Source of the DNA: Bacillus sp. CH140a_4T
GTDB taxonomy: Bacteria; Bacillota; Bacilli; Bacillales; Bacillaceae_G
Assembly (NCBI RefSeq): GCF_008923725.1
Contig: NZ_WBPF01000013.1
Location: 1,008,529 to 1,072,528, forward strand
DNA length: 64,000 nucleotides
Direction: 5' to 3'
Shown here: one piece after another, positions 52,874 to 61,632 of the stretch
Position numbering within the stretch: position 1 is the stretch's first letter
Layout: the number at the start of each line of letters is the position of its first letter
Translations under genes and position numbers: made by a program
The notes under the pieces: model-generated
Told to the model about the DNA's origin: nothing
The model's database searches: none
Seen by the model: the letters and a program-made list of their open reading frames with translations, nothing else

Positions 52874-54223
52874 ATGTCCGACGTTCTGTTACTGAGCCGT
52901 TTTCAATTTGCAATTACTATTTTTTATCACTTTTTATTTGTACCTTTGACAATCGGACTAGTTATTTTAGTGGCATGTATGGAAACTCAATACGCCCGCA
53001 CATTGAATCCAACATACCGCAAAATGGCAAATTTCTGGGGGAAATTATTTACAATTAACTTCGTAATGGGGATTATAACTGGGATTACAATGGAGTTCCA
53101 ATTTGGAACAAACTGGTCTGAGTACTCCAAATATATGGGAGATATTTTCGGATCACCTCTCGCAATCGAAGCACTCGTTGCCTTCTTCTTAGAATCTACT
53201 TTCATGGGAATATGGTTATTCGGTAAAGACAAAATTTCACCAAAGTTCCGTGCCTTCTGTATGTGGATGGTTGCACTTGGAACAAATATTTCCGCACTTT
53301 GGATTATTACAGCAAACGGTTTTATGCAAAATCCGGTTGGCTACGTCGTACGTAACGGCCGCGCTGAATTAAATGATTTCTGGGCACTTGTAACAAATCC
53401 ATATGCTTGGAACATGTTCTTCCATACTGTAATTGGTTGTTATATCGTTGGTGCTTTCTTCGTTATGGCGATTAGTGCCTATCACTTATTACGTAAAAAT
53501 GAAGTTGAATTCTTCAAAAAATCATTTAAGTTTGGTTTAATGTTAGGATTATTCGCCGCAACAATTACACCGTTTATGGGACATCAATCTGGTGTATCAG
53601 CAGCTAAATATCAACCAGCTAAAGGTGCTGCGATGGAAGCTGTTTGGGAAACTGGAAAAGGACAAGGCTTCTCGATTGTTCAAATTCCTGATGTAAAAAA
53701 CGAAAAGAACTTTGAATTCCTTACGATTCCGAAACTAGGAAGTTTCTTCTATACAAATTCATTTGATGGAGAAATTGTTGGGTTAAAAGATATCCCGAAA
53801 GATGAACGTCCAAATGTTAACCTCGTGTACTATAGCTTCCGCTTAATGGTTGCACTTGGTATGTTCTTTATGGCATTAACTTGGTACGGTTTCTACTTAA
53901 ACCGAAAAGGAAAACTAGAAAACTCAAAACGTTATTTAAAAATTACAATATGGTCTGTTTTACTACCATATGTCGCAATTAACGCTGGTTGGATTGTTGC
54001 TGAAGTAGGGCGTCAACCATGGACAGTTTATAAACTAATGCGTACAGCAGAATCTGTATCACCCATATCCGTTCCACAAATTTGGTTCTCATTAATTAGT
54101 TTAATCTTGTTCTACACTTTACTTTTAATCGCAGACGTATACTTAATGCTGAAGTTCGCGAAAAAAGGACCAGCAGCATTAGAAGAGCCTGCTACTGAAG
54201 GAGGTACAGCTCATGTCTCATGA
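52874..54223 (+). CDS. ythA: Cytochrome bd-type menaquinol oxidase subunit I (YthA)
   Basis: A 449-residue heme-bearing subunit with nine or so TM helices. The N-terminal SRFQFAITIFYHFLFVPLTIG carries the heme b595 His, and the GRQPW motif (EVGRQPWTV) is conserved. The short Q-loop is that of the CIO/bd-II-like branch. It oxidises menaquinol and reduces oxygen at the membrane. The ATG follows AAGGAGTG. It overlaps ythB by 11 bp. Confidence 0.95.
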   Translation: MSDVLLLSRFQFAITIFYHFLFVPLTIGLVILVACMETQYARTLNPTYRKMANFWGKLFTINFVMGIITGITMEFQFGTNWSEYSKYMGDIFGSPLAIEALVAFFLESTFMGIWLFGKDKISPKFRAFCMWMVALGTNISALWIITANGFMQNPVGYVVRNGRAELNDFWALVTNPYAWNMFFHTVIGCYIVGAFFVMAISAYHLLRKNEVEFFKKSFKFGLMLGLFAATITPFMGHQSGVSAAKYQPAKGAAMEAVWETGKGQGFSIVQIPDVKNEKNFEFLTIPKLGSFFYTNSFDGEIVGLKDIPKDERPNVNLVYYSFRLMVALGMFFMALTWYGFYLNRKGKLENSKRYLKITIWSVLLPYVAINAGWIVAEVGRQPWTVYKLMRTAESVSPISVPQIWFSLISLILFYTLLLIADVYLMLKFAKKGPAALEEPATEGGTAHVS

Positions 54224-55241
54224 TATGCTCGCAATTATCTGGTTCGGTTTATGGGGTGTAATTTGGACAGTTTACTTCATTCTTGATGGCTACGCACTTG
54301 GTAACGGAATGATTTTCCCATTCGTTGCGAAAGACCGACAAGAACGAAATCAATTACAAGAAGCAATTGGCCCGTTCTGGGGTGGTAATGAAGTATGGTT
54401 AATTACAGCTGGCGGCGCAACATTTGCTGCCTTCCCAATCACATATGCAAATATGTTTAGTTACCTATATACACCACTATTTTTAGTATTACTTGCACTG
54501 TTCGCTCGTGCTGCTGGACTTGAATTCATGCATAAAGACGATTCACCAATTTGGCAAAAAACTTGTAAATGGGCATTTACAATTGGTAGTTTCCTAATCG
54601 CCTTCTTATTCGGGGTTACGTTCGCTAACCTGTATTACGGACTACAAATCGGAAAAAATGGCTATGAAGGAAATTTACTTAGCTTACTAAATCATTACGG
54701 TATTTTAGGAGGTCTGTTCTTCACTGCTATATTCGTCGTATCTGGTGCCCTTTGGATTATGATTAAAACGACTGGTGAAGTATCTGATCGTGCTTATAAA
54801 ATCGCAAGACCATTTTCAATGGCAGCTGCTATCATTTTAGCTATTTTCTACGTAGCAACTGCTAACCGTACAAACCTATTCCAAAACTTCACAGAATATC
54901 CTGTACTATTCATTCTTCCAGTACTTGCAATGTTAATGAGTGTACTCGCACTTATTATGGTGTACAAACATAAAATTGGCCTTGCATTCACATTCGTTTG
55001 CTTAACAATCGCAATGTTTATGACAACTGGCTTTGCAGGTATGTTCCCAAGAATGTTACCATCTCGTATTAACGACGCTTATAGTACAACGTTATACAAC
55101 GCAGCTGGTAGTCAATTAAACTTAAAAATTATGTTCTTCGTAGCAATGGTCATGGTACCAATTGTCATTGGATATCAACTTTGGAGCTACAGTATCTTTA
55201 AAAATAAAATTCATAAAAACTCTGCTAAAGGGTATCACTAA
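54213..55241 (+). CDS. ythB: Cytochrome bd-type oxidase subunit II (YthB)
   Basis: A 342-residue CydB-family protein with eight TM helices. The N-terminal IWFGLWGVIWTVYFILDGYALGNGMIFPF and FWGGNEVWLITAGGATFAAFP are family signatures. It pairs with YthA. The ATG sits behind GGAGGTACAGCTC inside the end of ythA, giving translational coupling. Confidence 0.95.
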   Translation: MSHDMLAIIWFGLWGVIWTVYFILDGYALGNGMIFPFVAKDRQERNQLQEAIGPFWGGNEVWLITAGGATFAAFPITYANMFSYLYTPLFLVLLALFARAAGLEFMHKDDSPIWQKTCKWAFTIGSFLIAFLFGVTFANLYYGLQIGKNGYEGNLLSLLNHYGILGGLFFTAIFVVSGALWIMIKTTGEVSDRAYKIARPFSMAAAIILAIFYVATANRTNLFQNFTEYPVLFILPVLAMLMSVLALIMVYKHKIGLAFTFVCLTIAMFMTTGFAGMFPRMLPSRINDAYSTTLYNAAGSQLNLKIMFFVAMVMVPIVIGYQLWSYSIFKNKIHKNSAKGYH

Positions 55242-55244
55242 AAT

Positions 55245-55277
55245 GAAAAAAGACACTTCTTTTGAAGTGTCTTTTTT
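55245..55277 (+). terminator. Terminator of ythAB
   Basis: An AAAAAAGACACTTC / GAAGTGTCTTTTTT hairpin lies just after the ythB stop. Confidence 0.88.
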
Positions 55278-55407
55278 ATACGTATGATTTTTGATAGGAT
55301 GTTATATTTCTAATCTAACAACTACAATACAGAAGAATCATTAACAGCTCACAGCTAGATTGTAGCACAGGACAAGTTCATCATTTTATGCAATTTTACA
55401 TATTTAT

Positions 55408-55623
55408 CTACAAAGTAAATTGTATTCCTTGATCATTCGCATCGCTATCTCCTACATCTGCTGTACTAATCCCACTAAATGTTTGTACTTTTTTTCCTGT
55501 ATTCGATGATCCCGATCCATTATAAGCTTTCGTTTTTTCAATTGGCTGCACGTTATATTTATCACCTAAGTTAATTGTTCCGTTACAATTTTCAATAATA
55601 ACACCTTCCACAACTGACGGCAT
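55408..55623 (-). CDS. GerPA/GerPF-family spore germination protein-like
   Basis: A 71-residue protein MPSVVEGVIIENCNGTINLG, then the SGSSNTG stretch shared by GerPA and GerPF. GerP proteins lie in the inner spore coat and let germinants reach their receptors. The start at ATG 55623 gives the family's MPSVV N-terminus and follows AGTAGGTGAC; six codons upstream there is another ATG. It is a lone copy, not part of the six-gene gerP operon. Confidence 0.82.
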   Translation of the reverse strand: MPSVVEGVIIENCNGTINLGDKYNVQPIEKTKAYNGSGSSNTGKKVQTFSGISTADVGDSDANDQGIQFTL

Positions 55624-55692
55624 TTTGTCACCTACTTTCATTTCCTTACTTTTAGTTTATGAAAACCGCCTACAAAAATAGCATGTTTCCAT

Positions 55693-55728
55693 AAGAAAAA
55701 GCACTCATCCTGAGTGCTTTTTCTTATT
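55693..55728. terminator. Terminator of the SLH protein gene
   Basis: An AAGAAAAAGCACTCA / TGAGTGCTTTTTCTT stem with a 3-nt loop lies at the end of the SLH gene. Confidence 0.87.
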
Positions 55729-56560
55729 TACCTTTTTTCTTTTTTTCACAAGCAATTCCATCGCCATCACGATCTAAATGCTTACCATAATACGGGCTGT
55801 CTCTTGTAATATCATAATATCCAGCATCGTTTGCTTCTTTACAATTAGCAAAACGTTTCGGATCAGGCTTTACTTCTGGCTTTACTTCTGGTTTTACTTC
55901 TGGTTTTACTTCTGGTTTCGGCTGTGGTTGTTTTGCTCCTGGTCTTTCTTCAAGTGGTAACGTTGCATTATATAAGAACTGAACGTATTGCTCACGACTT
56001 ACATGCATTCTAGGTGCGAATGTACCATCACCAGTTCCAGCTGTAATATAATTTGATTTAATTGCAGTAATCGCAGGGTTCGCCCATCCATTTCTATCTA
56101 CATCCGGGAAATTATGATTCCCTCTTATTTGCAATTGGAATCCCTTTGTCAAAATTTGTGCCATTTCATCGCGAGTTAACGAATCTTTCGGTCTAAAGTT
56201 TCCTGTGCCATCTCCAGTAAATACACCCATCTCTGTTAAAGCAAGAATCTCTTTTTTAAACCTAGTTGAACGATCCGTAACATCCTTATATGGATTATTA
56301 TACTGTTCTTTTACTGTCGGTTTTAATTGACGGAACATAAGAGCAGCAACTTGCTCACGTGTTACATCATCACCAAATCCAAAAAGCCCATTTCCGTATC
56401 CAGCAACAACGTTTTTATTTGCTAAATCCATAATCGCTTTATAAGACCAATGATTGTTTGGAACATCTTTAAAATCTGCACTTGCCTGCGCTGTTCCAAT
56501 TGAAGTAAATGCTGTAGTTGCAACAAGTGCACCTGTTAAAATTAATTTTTTAAATCCCAT
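55724..56560 (-). CDS. S-layer homology protein with C-terminal Excalibur domain
   Basis: A 278-residue exported protein with signal peptide (MGFKKLILTGALVATTAFTSIGTAQA). Three SLH domains follow (about residues 30-200, e.g. ADFKDVPNNHWSYKAIMDL) that bind pyruvylated secondary wall polymer. A Pro-Lys linker of KPEV repeats comes next, then a C-terminal Excalibur Ca2+-binding module ending DRDGDGIACE. The start at ATG 56560 follows AGAAGGAGA. The linker is encoded by 12-bp tandem repeats at about 55863-55915 and may vary in length. The function on the surface is unknown. Confidence 0.9.
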   Translation of the reverse strand: MGFKKLILTGALVATTAFTSIGTAQASADFKDVPNNHWSYKAIMDLANKNVVAGYGNGLFGFGDDVTREQVAALMFRQLKPTVKEQYNNPYKDVTDRSTRFKKEILALTEMGVFTGDGTGNFRPKDSLTRDEMAQILTKGFQLQIRGNHNFPDVDRNGWANPAITAIKSNYITAGTGDGTFAPRMHVSREQYVQFLYNATLPLEERPGAKQPQPKPEVKPEVKPEVKPEVKPDPKRFANCKEANDAGYYDITRDSPYYGKHLDRDGDGIACEKKKKGK

Positions 56561-57272
56561 ATTTAAGTCTCCTTCTCTTTCCGATAATAACCATTTAACA
56601 ATATAACAAATTATATAAATGTAATTTGTCATATTCTGTCGAACACAAAAAAGAATCCAGCAGGATTCTTTTTTGCTAAGCATGAATAGCAAGTTTGGAG
56701 ACAGTTGACTTCTTCAAAATTTTATTAGGGGTAATATTTTGAAAAAGAAAGCCTTTCATATGTAGGTTAACACTACTGGAATATATAGTAAATTGATAAT
56801 CTTTATACGGAAGATTGCTAATGTTTAGTATAGATAATTTCCACTATATTAACAGTGGAAACTCATCTACATTAAAACAACAAAAAAAGTGCCTTCAAAG
56901 AAGACACTTTCATAAACAGACACTATAAAACAGAATTATTTATTGTTATACGATTGTTAGATACAAAAAGTAGAGGGAAATGTTTGTATAAAATTCTGCT
57001 TTATAAAGTCTGTCTACACTTCATATTTTAATCCTCTTCACTTGAAAATAAATATAATATGCATAATTACATACAAAAAAGAAAAGACACTCCATAGAGT
57101 GCCTCTTCAACCATTTTACTTTTAATATATCGCCTTGAATACATTGTAACATATGTATCTATATATTTTATTGAGAAAATTCAAAATCATTTTTCCTTTC
57201 ATTTTCAATTATAACATCATGTATTATAGAAGGTATGTCAAATTATTATACAAATTGAGGTGTACTATATTT
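56561..57272. other. 712-bp intergenic region with several inverted repeats, no gene called
   Basis: It holds a terminator-like hairpin at 56644-56675 (AAGAATCC / GGATTCTT with T runs both ways). A second lies at 56882-56912 (AAGTGCCTTC / GAAGACACTT) and a third at 57080-57106 (AAGACACTC / GAGTGCCTCTT). A long imperfect pair joins 56916-56943 with 56987-57012. A short open start TTGAAAAAGAAAGCC near 56739 stops after eight codons. Decayed gene material or structured RNA are both possible. Confidence 0.5.
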
Positions 57273-58310
57273 ATGATGTATTTAGGAATTATTCCCCTTA
57301 TATTGTTTATTATTTTTCTTATTTCTTACTTAAAGGATCCGCGAAAAATAATAAACGGTTTTTTATTTAATGCCTTTTTCTGTTTTTTCCTTCTTTTTTG
57401 CACGGCTGCATCTTATGACTCTGGCAATGATGCCCTACGCTACATTATATTTTTACCCATTTTAGCACTTATCATTATGCTTCCTTTTGCAGTTATCGCT
57501 TTAATGGTTGGGTTATTTCTTAATGCTAGAATTTTAATGAAACGCGAAGGAAGACGCTTCACGAACTGTTTAACACTTATTGCGGCTTTAGGGATTTTAT
57601 TCTTGATGTTAGTCCCTATTATAAATCCAGCAAGCTTAGTTTCACCGCAGTTAACGCCTATTTTTGCTGGAATTTCTCTTATAACCGTATATTTCTTTAT
57701 ACATCTATCTAACTTCTTAACAGCTTATTTCCTATATCAATTCAACAGACCAAGACGTAACCAAGATTTCATCATCGTTCTCGGTAGCGGCTTAATTAAT
57801 GATAAAGTACCGCCTTTACTTGCAAGTCGTATTAATAAAGCAATCGACTTTTATTGGAAGCAAGCAGCTGTGAATACAGCGCCAACAATCATTTTCTCTG
57901 GTGGACAAGGTCCAGATGAAGGCCTTCCAGAGGCAGAAGCGATGCAAAAATACGCTATTGAAAAAGGGATTCCGCTTGAACATACAGTGCAAGAAAATCG
58001 CTCTGTAAACACATATCAAAATATGTCGTTCTCTAAAAAAATTATGGATTCTTTAAAGCCAGAAGGTAAATATAGAAGTATTTTTACAACAAATAATTTC
58101 CACCTTTTCCGCGCTGGTATATATGCAAGACAAGCGGGTCTTAATAGCCAAGGAATCGGATCCAAAACTGCCTTTTATTACTGGCCTAATGCAATGATTC
58201 GTGAATATGTCGCAATTGTTGTGATGGGACGTAAACGTCATATGAAGTTTTGCGGAGCTATTTTAGGATTCTCCTTATTCGTATCCGTAATCAGTATTAT
58301 ATTTTCATAG
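57273..58310 (+). CDS. DUF218/YdcF-family membrane protein
   Basis: A 345-residue protein with an N-terminal block of about six TM helices (residues 1-180) and a DUF218 domain: FIIVLGSGLINDKVPPLLASRI, then IIFSGGQGPDEGLPEAEAM and ENRSVNTYQN, followed by a last C-terminal TM. The E. coli relatives ElyC/SanA act in envelope polymer assembly; the function here is unknown. The start at ATG 57273 follows GAGGTG; the frame extends to 57153 without a site. Confidence 0.85.
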   Translation: MMYLGIIPLILFIIFLISYLKDPRKIINGFLFNAFFCFFLLFCTAASYDSGNDALRYIIFLPILALIIMLPFAVIALMVGLFLNARILMKREGRRFTNCLTLIAALGILFLMLVPIINPASLVSPQLTPIFAGISLITVYFFIHLSNFLTAYFLYQFNRPRRNQDFIIVLGSGLINDKVPPLLASRINKAIDFYWKQAAVNTAPTIIFSGGQGPDEGLPEAEAMQKYAIEKGIPLEHTVQENRSVNTYQNMSFSKKIMDSLKPEGKYRSIFTTNNFHLFRAGIYARQAGLNSQGIGSKTAFYYWPNAMIREYVAIVVMGRKRHMKFCGAILGFSLFVSVISIIFS

Positions 58311-58311
58311 C

Positions 58312-58355
58312 AATGAAGAAAGTCCCCTATCTATAGATAGGGGACTTTCTTCATT
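58312..58355. terminator. 44-bp perfect palindrome, bidirectional terminator
   Basis: From AATGAAGAAAGTCCCC to its mirror image at 58355 the sequence is an exact palindrome centred between 58333 and 58334. It lies in the gap between two convergent genes, one starting at each edge. Confidence 0.9.
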
Positions 58356-58684
58356 CAAACAAGTAACATAACCGCATACAACACATTAATAATTCCAGAA
58401 ACTATTCCAACAATAGCAAATGTTTTACTCGTGCCCGTCACATTTTTATTTAAACCTAATATAGAGAATACGATAGCTACACTACCAATAAGCCCCCATA
58501 AGTTAATAAACCATGATATTAATCCGGTTATAAAACCAACTAAAGAAAAAATTTCTATACTACTATTAGAAGTGCTATTCACAAAACCTCCCTCTACCGT
58601 TTTATATGTAAGACCCTGACCGCACTGTCCACAAAACTTGTTACCGTCATTCGTTTCATTCCCACATTTCGTACAATATCTCAA
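58355..58684 (-). CDS. Zinc-ribbon membrane protein
   Basis: A 109-residue protein with an N-terminal zinc ribbon (C4, C7, C18, C21: YCTKCGNE and FCGQCGQ), then two or three TM helices in a DUF4190-like arrangement. The start is TTG 58684 behind AAGGGGGAG. Such proteins are common in Firmicutes and uncharacterised. It shares a perfect palindromic terminator with the DUF218 gene. Confidence 0.8.
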   Translation of the reverse strand: MRYCTKCGNETNDGNKFCGQCGQGLTYKTVEGGFVNSTSNSSIEIFSLVGFITGLISWFINLWGLIGSVAIVFSILGLNKNVTGTSKTFAIVGIVSGIINVLYAVMLLV

Positions 58685-58924
58685 AGAATCTCCCCCTTAA
58701 GATCAGTGGTCAAAATATACATATCATACTATTATATTTCAATTGAAAACATTCCTATATGTATGCGCATCAACCATATAAGAATGCATTTTAAATAAGA
58801 ATATGGTGATAATATTCCCTGCATACATCCATTAAAGGAGAATTTTTTCAAATTAAATGTTAAAATGGAATTTAGGTGTGAATTACGTAACAAATAAGAA
58901 ACTAGTTTGAATCGAGGAAATTAT

Positions 58925-59797
58925 ATGGATAAAATTATCAAAAACAAACCCAATAAGCTAAAAATTGCTTCAAAAGCTTTAATGATTATTATTGGGGCAT
59001 TTATCACAGCGTACGGATTAGAAGCTGTATTAATTCCAAATAACGTATCAGACGGTGGCGTAACTGGTTTAAGTATCGTTAGTTCAAGATTATTTGGATT
59101 GCCATTAGGAGCTCTAATCGCAGTTATTAACATTCCTTTCGTTTGGTTAGGATATAAACAAATTGGTAAAAGCTTTGCAATTTATTCTATTATCGGGATT
59201 GCTTCATTAGCAATAGGTACCGTTCTCATGCACCACGTACCAACGATTATCGAAGGCGATACACTTTTAGTTACTGTAGTCGGTGGTATTATTATCGGTT
59301 TTGGTATGGGACTAGCATTACGTAACGGCGGCGCATTAGATGGAATCGATATGCTAGCTGTATTACTTTCTCGTAAGTTACCTTTTGGAACGAGTGACCT
59401 TATTTTATTCTTAAACATGTTCGTATTTATTTTCGTATCAACAGTATTCGGTCTTCAAGGTGCTATCCTTTCGGCAATTGCTTACTTTATCGCTTCGAAA
59501 GTCATTCATATCGTTGAAGTTGGTTTAAGTGGTTCGAAAACATTTAAAATCATCACGAAAGAACCTGAATTAATGGTAGAAACAATTCGCGATCGTTTAG
59601 GACGAAGCGCAACATATAACGAAGTATATGGTGGTTATTCAAGAGAGAAATTTAAAGAAATTTCTTGTGTAATTAACCGTTTAGAAGAAAGTAAAATGAA
59701 AGAATTGATTCATGAAATTGATCCAAATGCCTTTATTACAGTTTATGATGTAGCAGAAGTAAAAGGCGGTAGCTTTAAGAAACGTGATATTCATTAA
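58925..59797 (+). CDS. YitT/DUF2179-family membrane protein
   Basis: A 290-residue protein with five or six N-terminal TM helices (KALMIIIGAFITAYGLEAVLIP, then NNVSDGGVTGLSI) and a C-terminal DUF2179 domain (ITKEPELMVETIRDRLGRSATYNEVYGGYS, then EIDPNAFITVYDVAEVKGG). The family is common in Bacillus and its function is unresolved. The start at ATG 58925 follows GAGGAAATTAT. Confidence 0.88.
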   Translation: MDKIIKNKPNKLKIASKALMIIIGAFITAYGLEAVLIPNNVSDGGVTGLSIVSSRLFGLPLGALIAVINIPFVWLGYKQIGKSFAIYSIIGIASLAIGTVLMHHVPTIIEGDTLLVTVVGGIIIGFGMGLALRNGGALDGIDMLAVLLSRKLPFGTSDLILFLNMFVFIFVSTVFGLQGAILSAIAYFIASKVIHIVEVGLSGSKTFKIITKEPELMVETIRDRLGRSATYNEVYGGYSREKFKEISCVINRLEESKMKELIHEIDPNAFITVYDVAEVKGGSFKKRDIH

Positions 59798-59808
59798 TCA
59801 TTATGAAT

Positions 59809-59848
59809 AAAGAGGGTGTGCCAACAATTTGGCATACCCTCTTCTTAT
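59809..59848 (+). terminator. Terminator of the YitT-family gene
   Basis: AAGAGGGT-G-TGCCA pairs with TGGCA-T-ACCCTCTT, followed by CTTATT. Confidence 0.78.
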
Positions 59849-59865
59849 TATGAACTTGCTATCGT

Positions 59866-59957
59866 TGTCAGTTTTTGTCGGTAAGTCGATATATTTCAAT
59901 AATCGCTGATATATTTTGAGTTGTGGTCGATATATTCCGATAATCGCTGATATATTT
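59866..59957 (-). repeat. Dispersed 20-bp-periodic intergenic repeat, copy F
   Basis: On the minus strand it reads AATATATCAGCGATTATCGG, then ATATATCGACCACAACTC, a second ATATATCAGCGATTATTG and the terminal ATATATCGACTTACCGACAA with AAACTGACA. It starts at the stop codon of the minus-strand gene ending at 59958 and is oriented with that gene. Confidence 0.88.
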
Positions 59958-60176
59958 TTACTCTCCCCATCTTCCCCCGCTCTTAATCCATGCTACGTAT
60001 TTTTGAAAGGCCGGCACTTCTTGTTGAAAACGCAGCGGAACATATAGAAAGAGAGTACATGTACAAAGTATCCAGAGAATACCTACTACAAAGTGAAATT
60101 TCATCGTTGTGCTAATAAACAAACTGAGGAATAAGACGAGGAACATAATTAAACTAAACTTTTTATATGTAGTCAT
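59958..60176 (-). CDS. Small two-TM membrane protein (72 aa)
   Basis: A 72-residue protein with TM helices near residues 8-25 and 28-48 and a soluble tail RFQQEVPAFQKYVAWIKSG. The ATG follows GGAGGAGATTAG. Its TAA stop is the first triplet of repeat copy F. No family is recognised. Confidence 0.72.
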   Translation of the reverse strand: MTTYKKFSLIMFLVLFLSLFISTTMKFHFVVGILWILCTCTLFLYVPLRFQQEVPAFQKYVAWIKSGGRWGE

Positions 60177-60231
60177 ACTAATCTCCTCCTTATAACTTAA
60201 TTGTACCAGCTACAAGGAATTAATTTCCATA

Positions 60232-60270
60232 ATAAAAAAGACCGAAAAGCAAATTCTACTCTTCGGTCTC
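60232..60270 (-). terminator. Terminator of the DUF4247 gene cluster
   Basis: AGACCGAA pairs with TTCGGTCT and is followed by TTTTTTATT on the minus strand. Confidence 0.82.
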
Positions 60271-60275
60271 TATAC

Positions 60276-61091
60276 CTATCTTCTCTTCGTAATCTTTCCT
60301 GAACCACCAACCCTCGTTTTCGGGGGAGATGTATTCTTTGGCGGCGTTTTAATAGATGATTTCGGCTTCACATCTGATCCGCTCGAGCCACCTGGTGTTT
60401 TTGTAATTTTCCCTTTGCTTCCAGTAGAAGGCGGAGGTGTACTACTTCCTTTTTTCGTAATACTTCCTGTATCTCCTACCGAAGATTTCGAATCTACATT
60501 ATCGCCTCGCTTAATGATAGATCCTTTCCCTTCCTTCGTAATTGGAGGTGGGGTTTTCTTTTCTTCTTTCGTAGGCGGTCTCTCTGGAACAACTGGCTTA
60601 TGATTTTGCCTGTCATTATATCCTCGGTAATCACCGTATGATGATTTTCGTGAACCAAATATATCGTTTAAAATACTCCCCATAATATATCCTTGCAGGA
60701 AGGATGGTTGGTAATTTTGACGAACAAATTCTTCATTACTTACTTCAATTAACGTATCAGATGGTTTCTCTTTATCCTTTTGAAGATTGTATATTTTATC
60801 AGAATAAACGAGGAACATTTGATTTTCGTCTTCTTTAGATGCTTGCTTCGGTTTCCTTTCAGCTATAAGTTCCTTTGCGACTTCAGGAACTGACCGATTG
60901 GCGGCCCTATACACGTAAGATTCTTGTTTACCTTCCTTTGCGACAGATTCAAGCGGATAACGGTCTTGCATCGATTTTGTCTGCCCGCCTTGACAACCTG
61001 ATAAGGCATATCCAGCAACAACAAGTAATATAACGATAGCAAGTATAGGGATCACGAACGATTTAATCATGGTAAACAATCGGTTTGACAT
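60276..61091 (-). CDS. DUF4247-type exported/membrane-anchored protein
   Basis: A 271-residue protein with an N-terminal TM helix (IPILAIVILLVVAGYALSGC, possibly a lipobox), a ~110-residue DUF4247-like domain, and a basic low-complexity C-terminus. The tail contains four repeats of a G-[SK]-I-[TI]-K motif (GSIIKRG, GSITKKG, GKITKTP, GKITKRR). The ATG follows AAGGGGGCG. It is last of a DUF350-DUF4178-DUF4247 group lying behind pspA. The function is unknown. Confidence 0.8.
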   Translation of the reverse strand: MSNRLFTMIKSFVIPILAIVILLVVAGYALSGCQGGQTKSMQDRYPLESVAKEGKQESYVYRAANRSVPEVAKELIAERKPKQASKEDENQMFLVYSDKIYNLQKDKEKPSDTLIEVSNEEFVRQNYQPSFLQGYIMGSILNDIFGSRKSSYGDYRGYNDRQNHKPVVPERPPTKEEKKTPPPITKEGKGSIIKRGDNVDSKSSVGDTGSITKKGSSTPPPSTGSKGKITKTPGGSSGSDVKPKSSIKTPPKNTSPPKTRVGGSGKITKRR

Positions 61092-61103
61092 GATTACGCC
61101 CCC

Positions 61104-61610
61104 TTACGTTGCTCTTATAATTTGTACATCAGCAGGAATAATTGCTTCTCCCTCATACATCATTGTGCGACCATTTTGCCATTCAATACGTAATAATTTT
61201 CGGTTATCTGATTGAAATTCCCATACGTGCTGTTCTTCTGAAGCAGAGAATGGTGTTTTTCCCATCACAACGACACGTCCGTTATATTGCTCTTCCATAT
61301 GGTACTCTGTATCATCCATTTCAATGGTCGTCGGAATTTCATCAATCGAATCTAAGCGACCATCAATTGGTGTATATAATTTGTAATACGTATTTTCACG
61401 GTCTTCAATTTTTAAATACCGAATATCTTTCCCGTCTTGCAGTGTTAAAACAATTTCTTTACGAGAATGCATACTCGTTTTCCCCGTTAATTCGTACATG
61501 ATTAATGAAACTTCAACCATATCGCCAGGAGCTAACGTTAACAAACTCTTCTCCGGTTTCGGTGGCTCTGGGCTCTTCATTATATTTTTAATTCGTTTAA
61601 ATAAACTCAC
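61104..61610 (-). CDS. DUF4178 domain protein
   Basis: A 168-residue soluble protein MSLFKRIKNIMKSPEP..., with a beta-rich core (LTLAPGDMVEVSLIMYELTGK, then YLKIEDRENTYYKLYTPID and WQNGRTMMYEGE). This fits DUF4178, which co-occurs with DUF350, DUF4247 and PspA genes in many bacteria. The start is GTG 61610 behind GGAGGGGG. It lies 12 nt before the DUF4247 gene. Confidence 0.8.
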   Translation of the reverse strand: MSLFKRIKNIMKSPEPPKPEKSLLTLAPGDMVEVSLIMYELTGKTSMHSRKEIVLTLQDGKDIRYLKIEDRENTYYKLYTPIDGRLDSIDEIPTTIEMDDTEYHMEEQYNGRVVVMGKTPFSASEEQHVWEFQSDNRKLLRIEWQNGRTMMYEGEAIIPADVQIIRAT

Positions 61611-61632
61611 GATCTACCCCCTCCTTCTCTCT

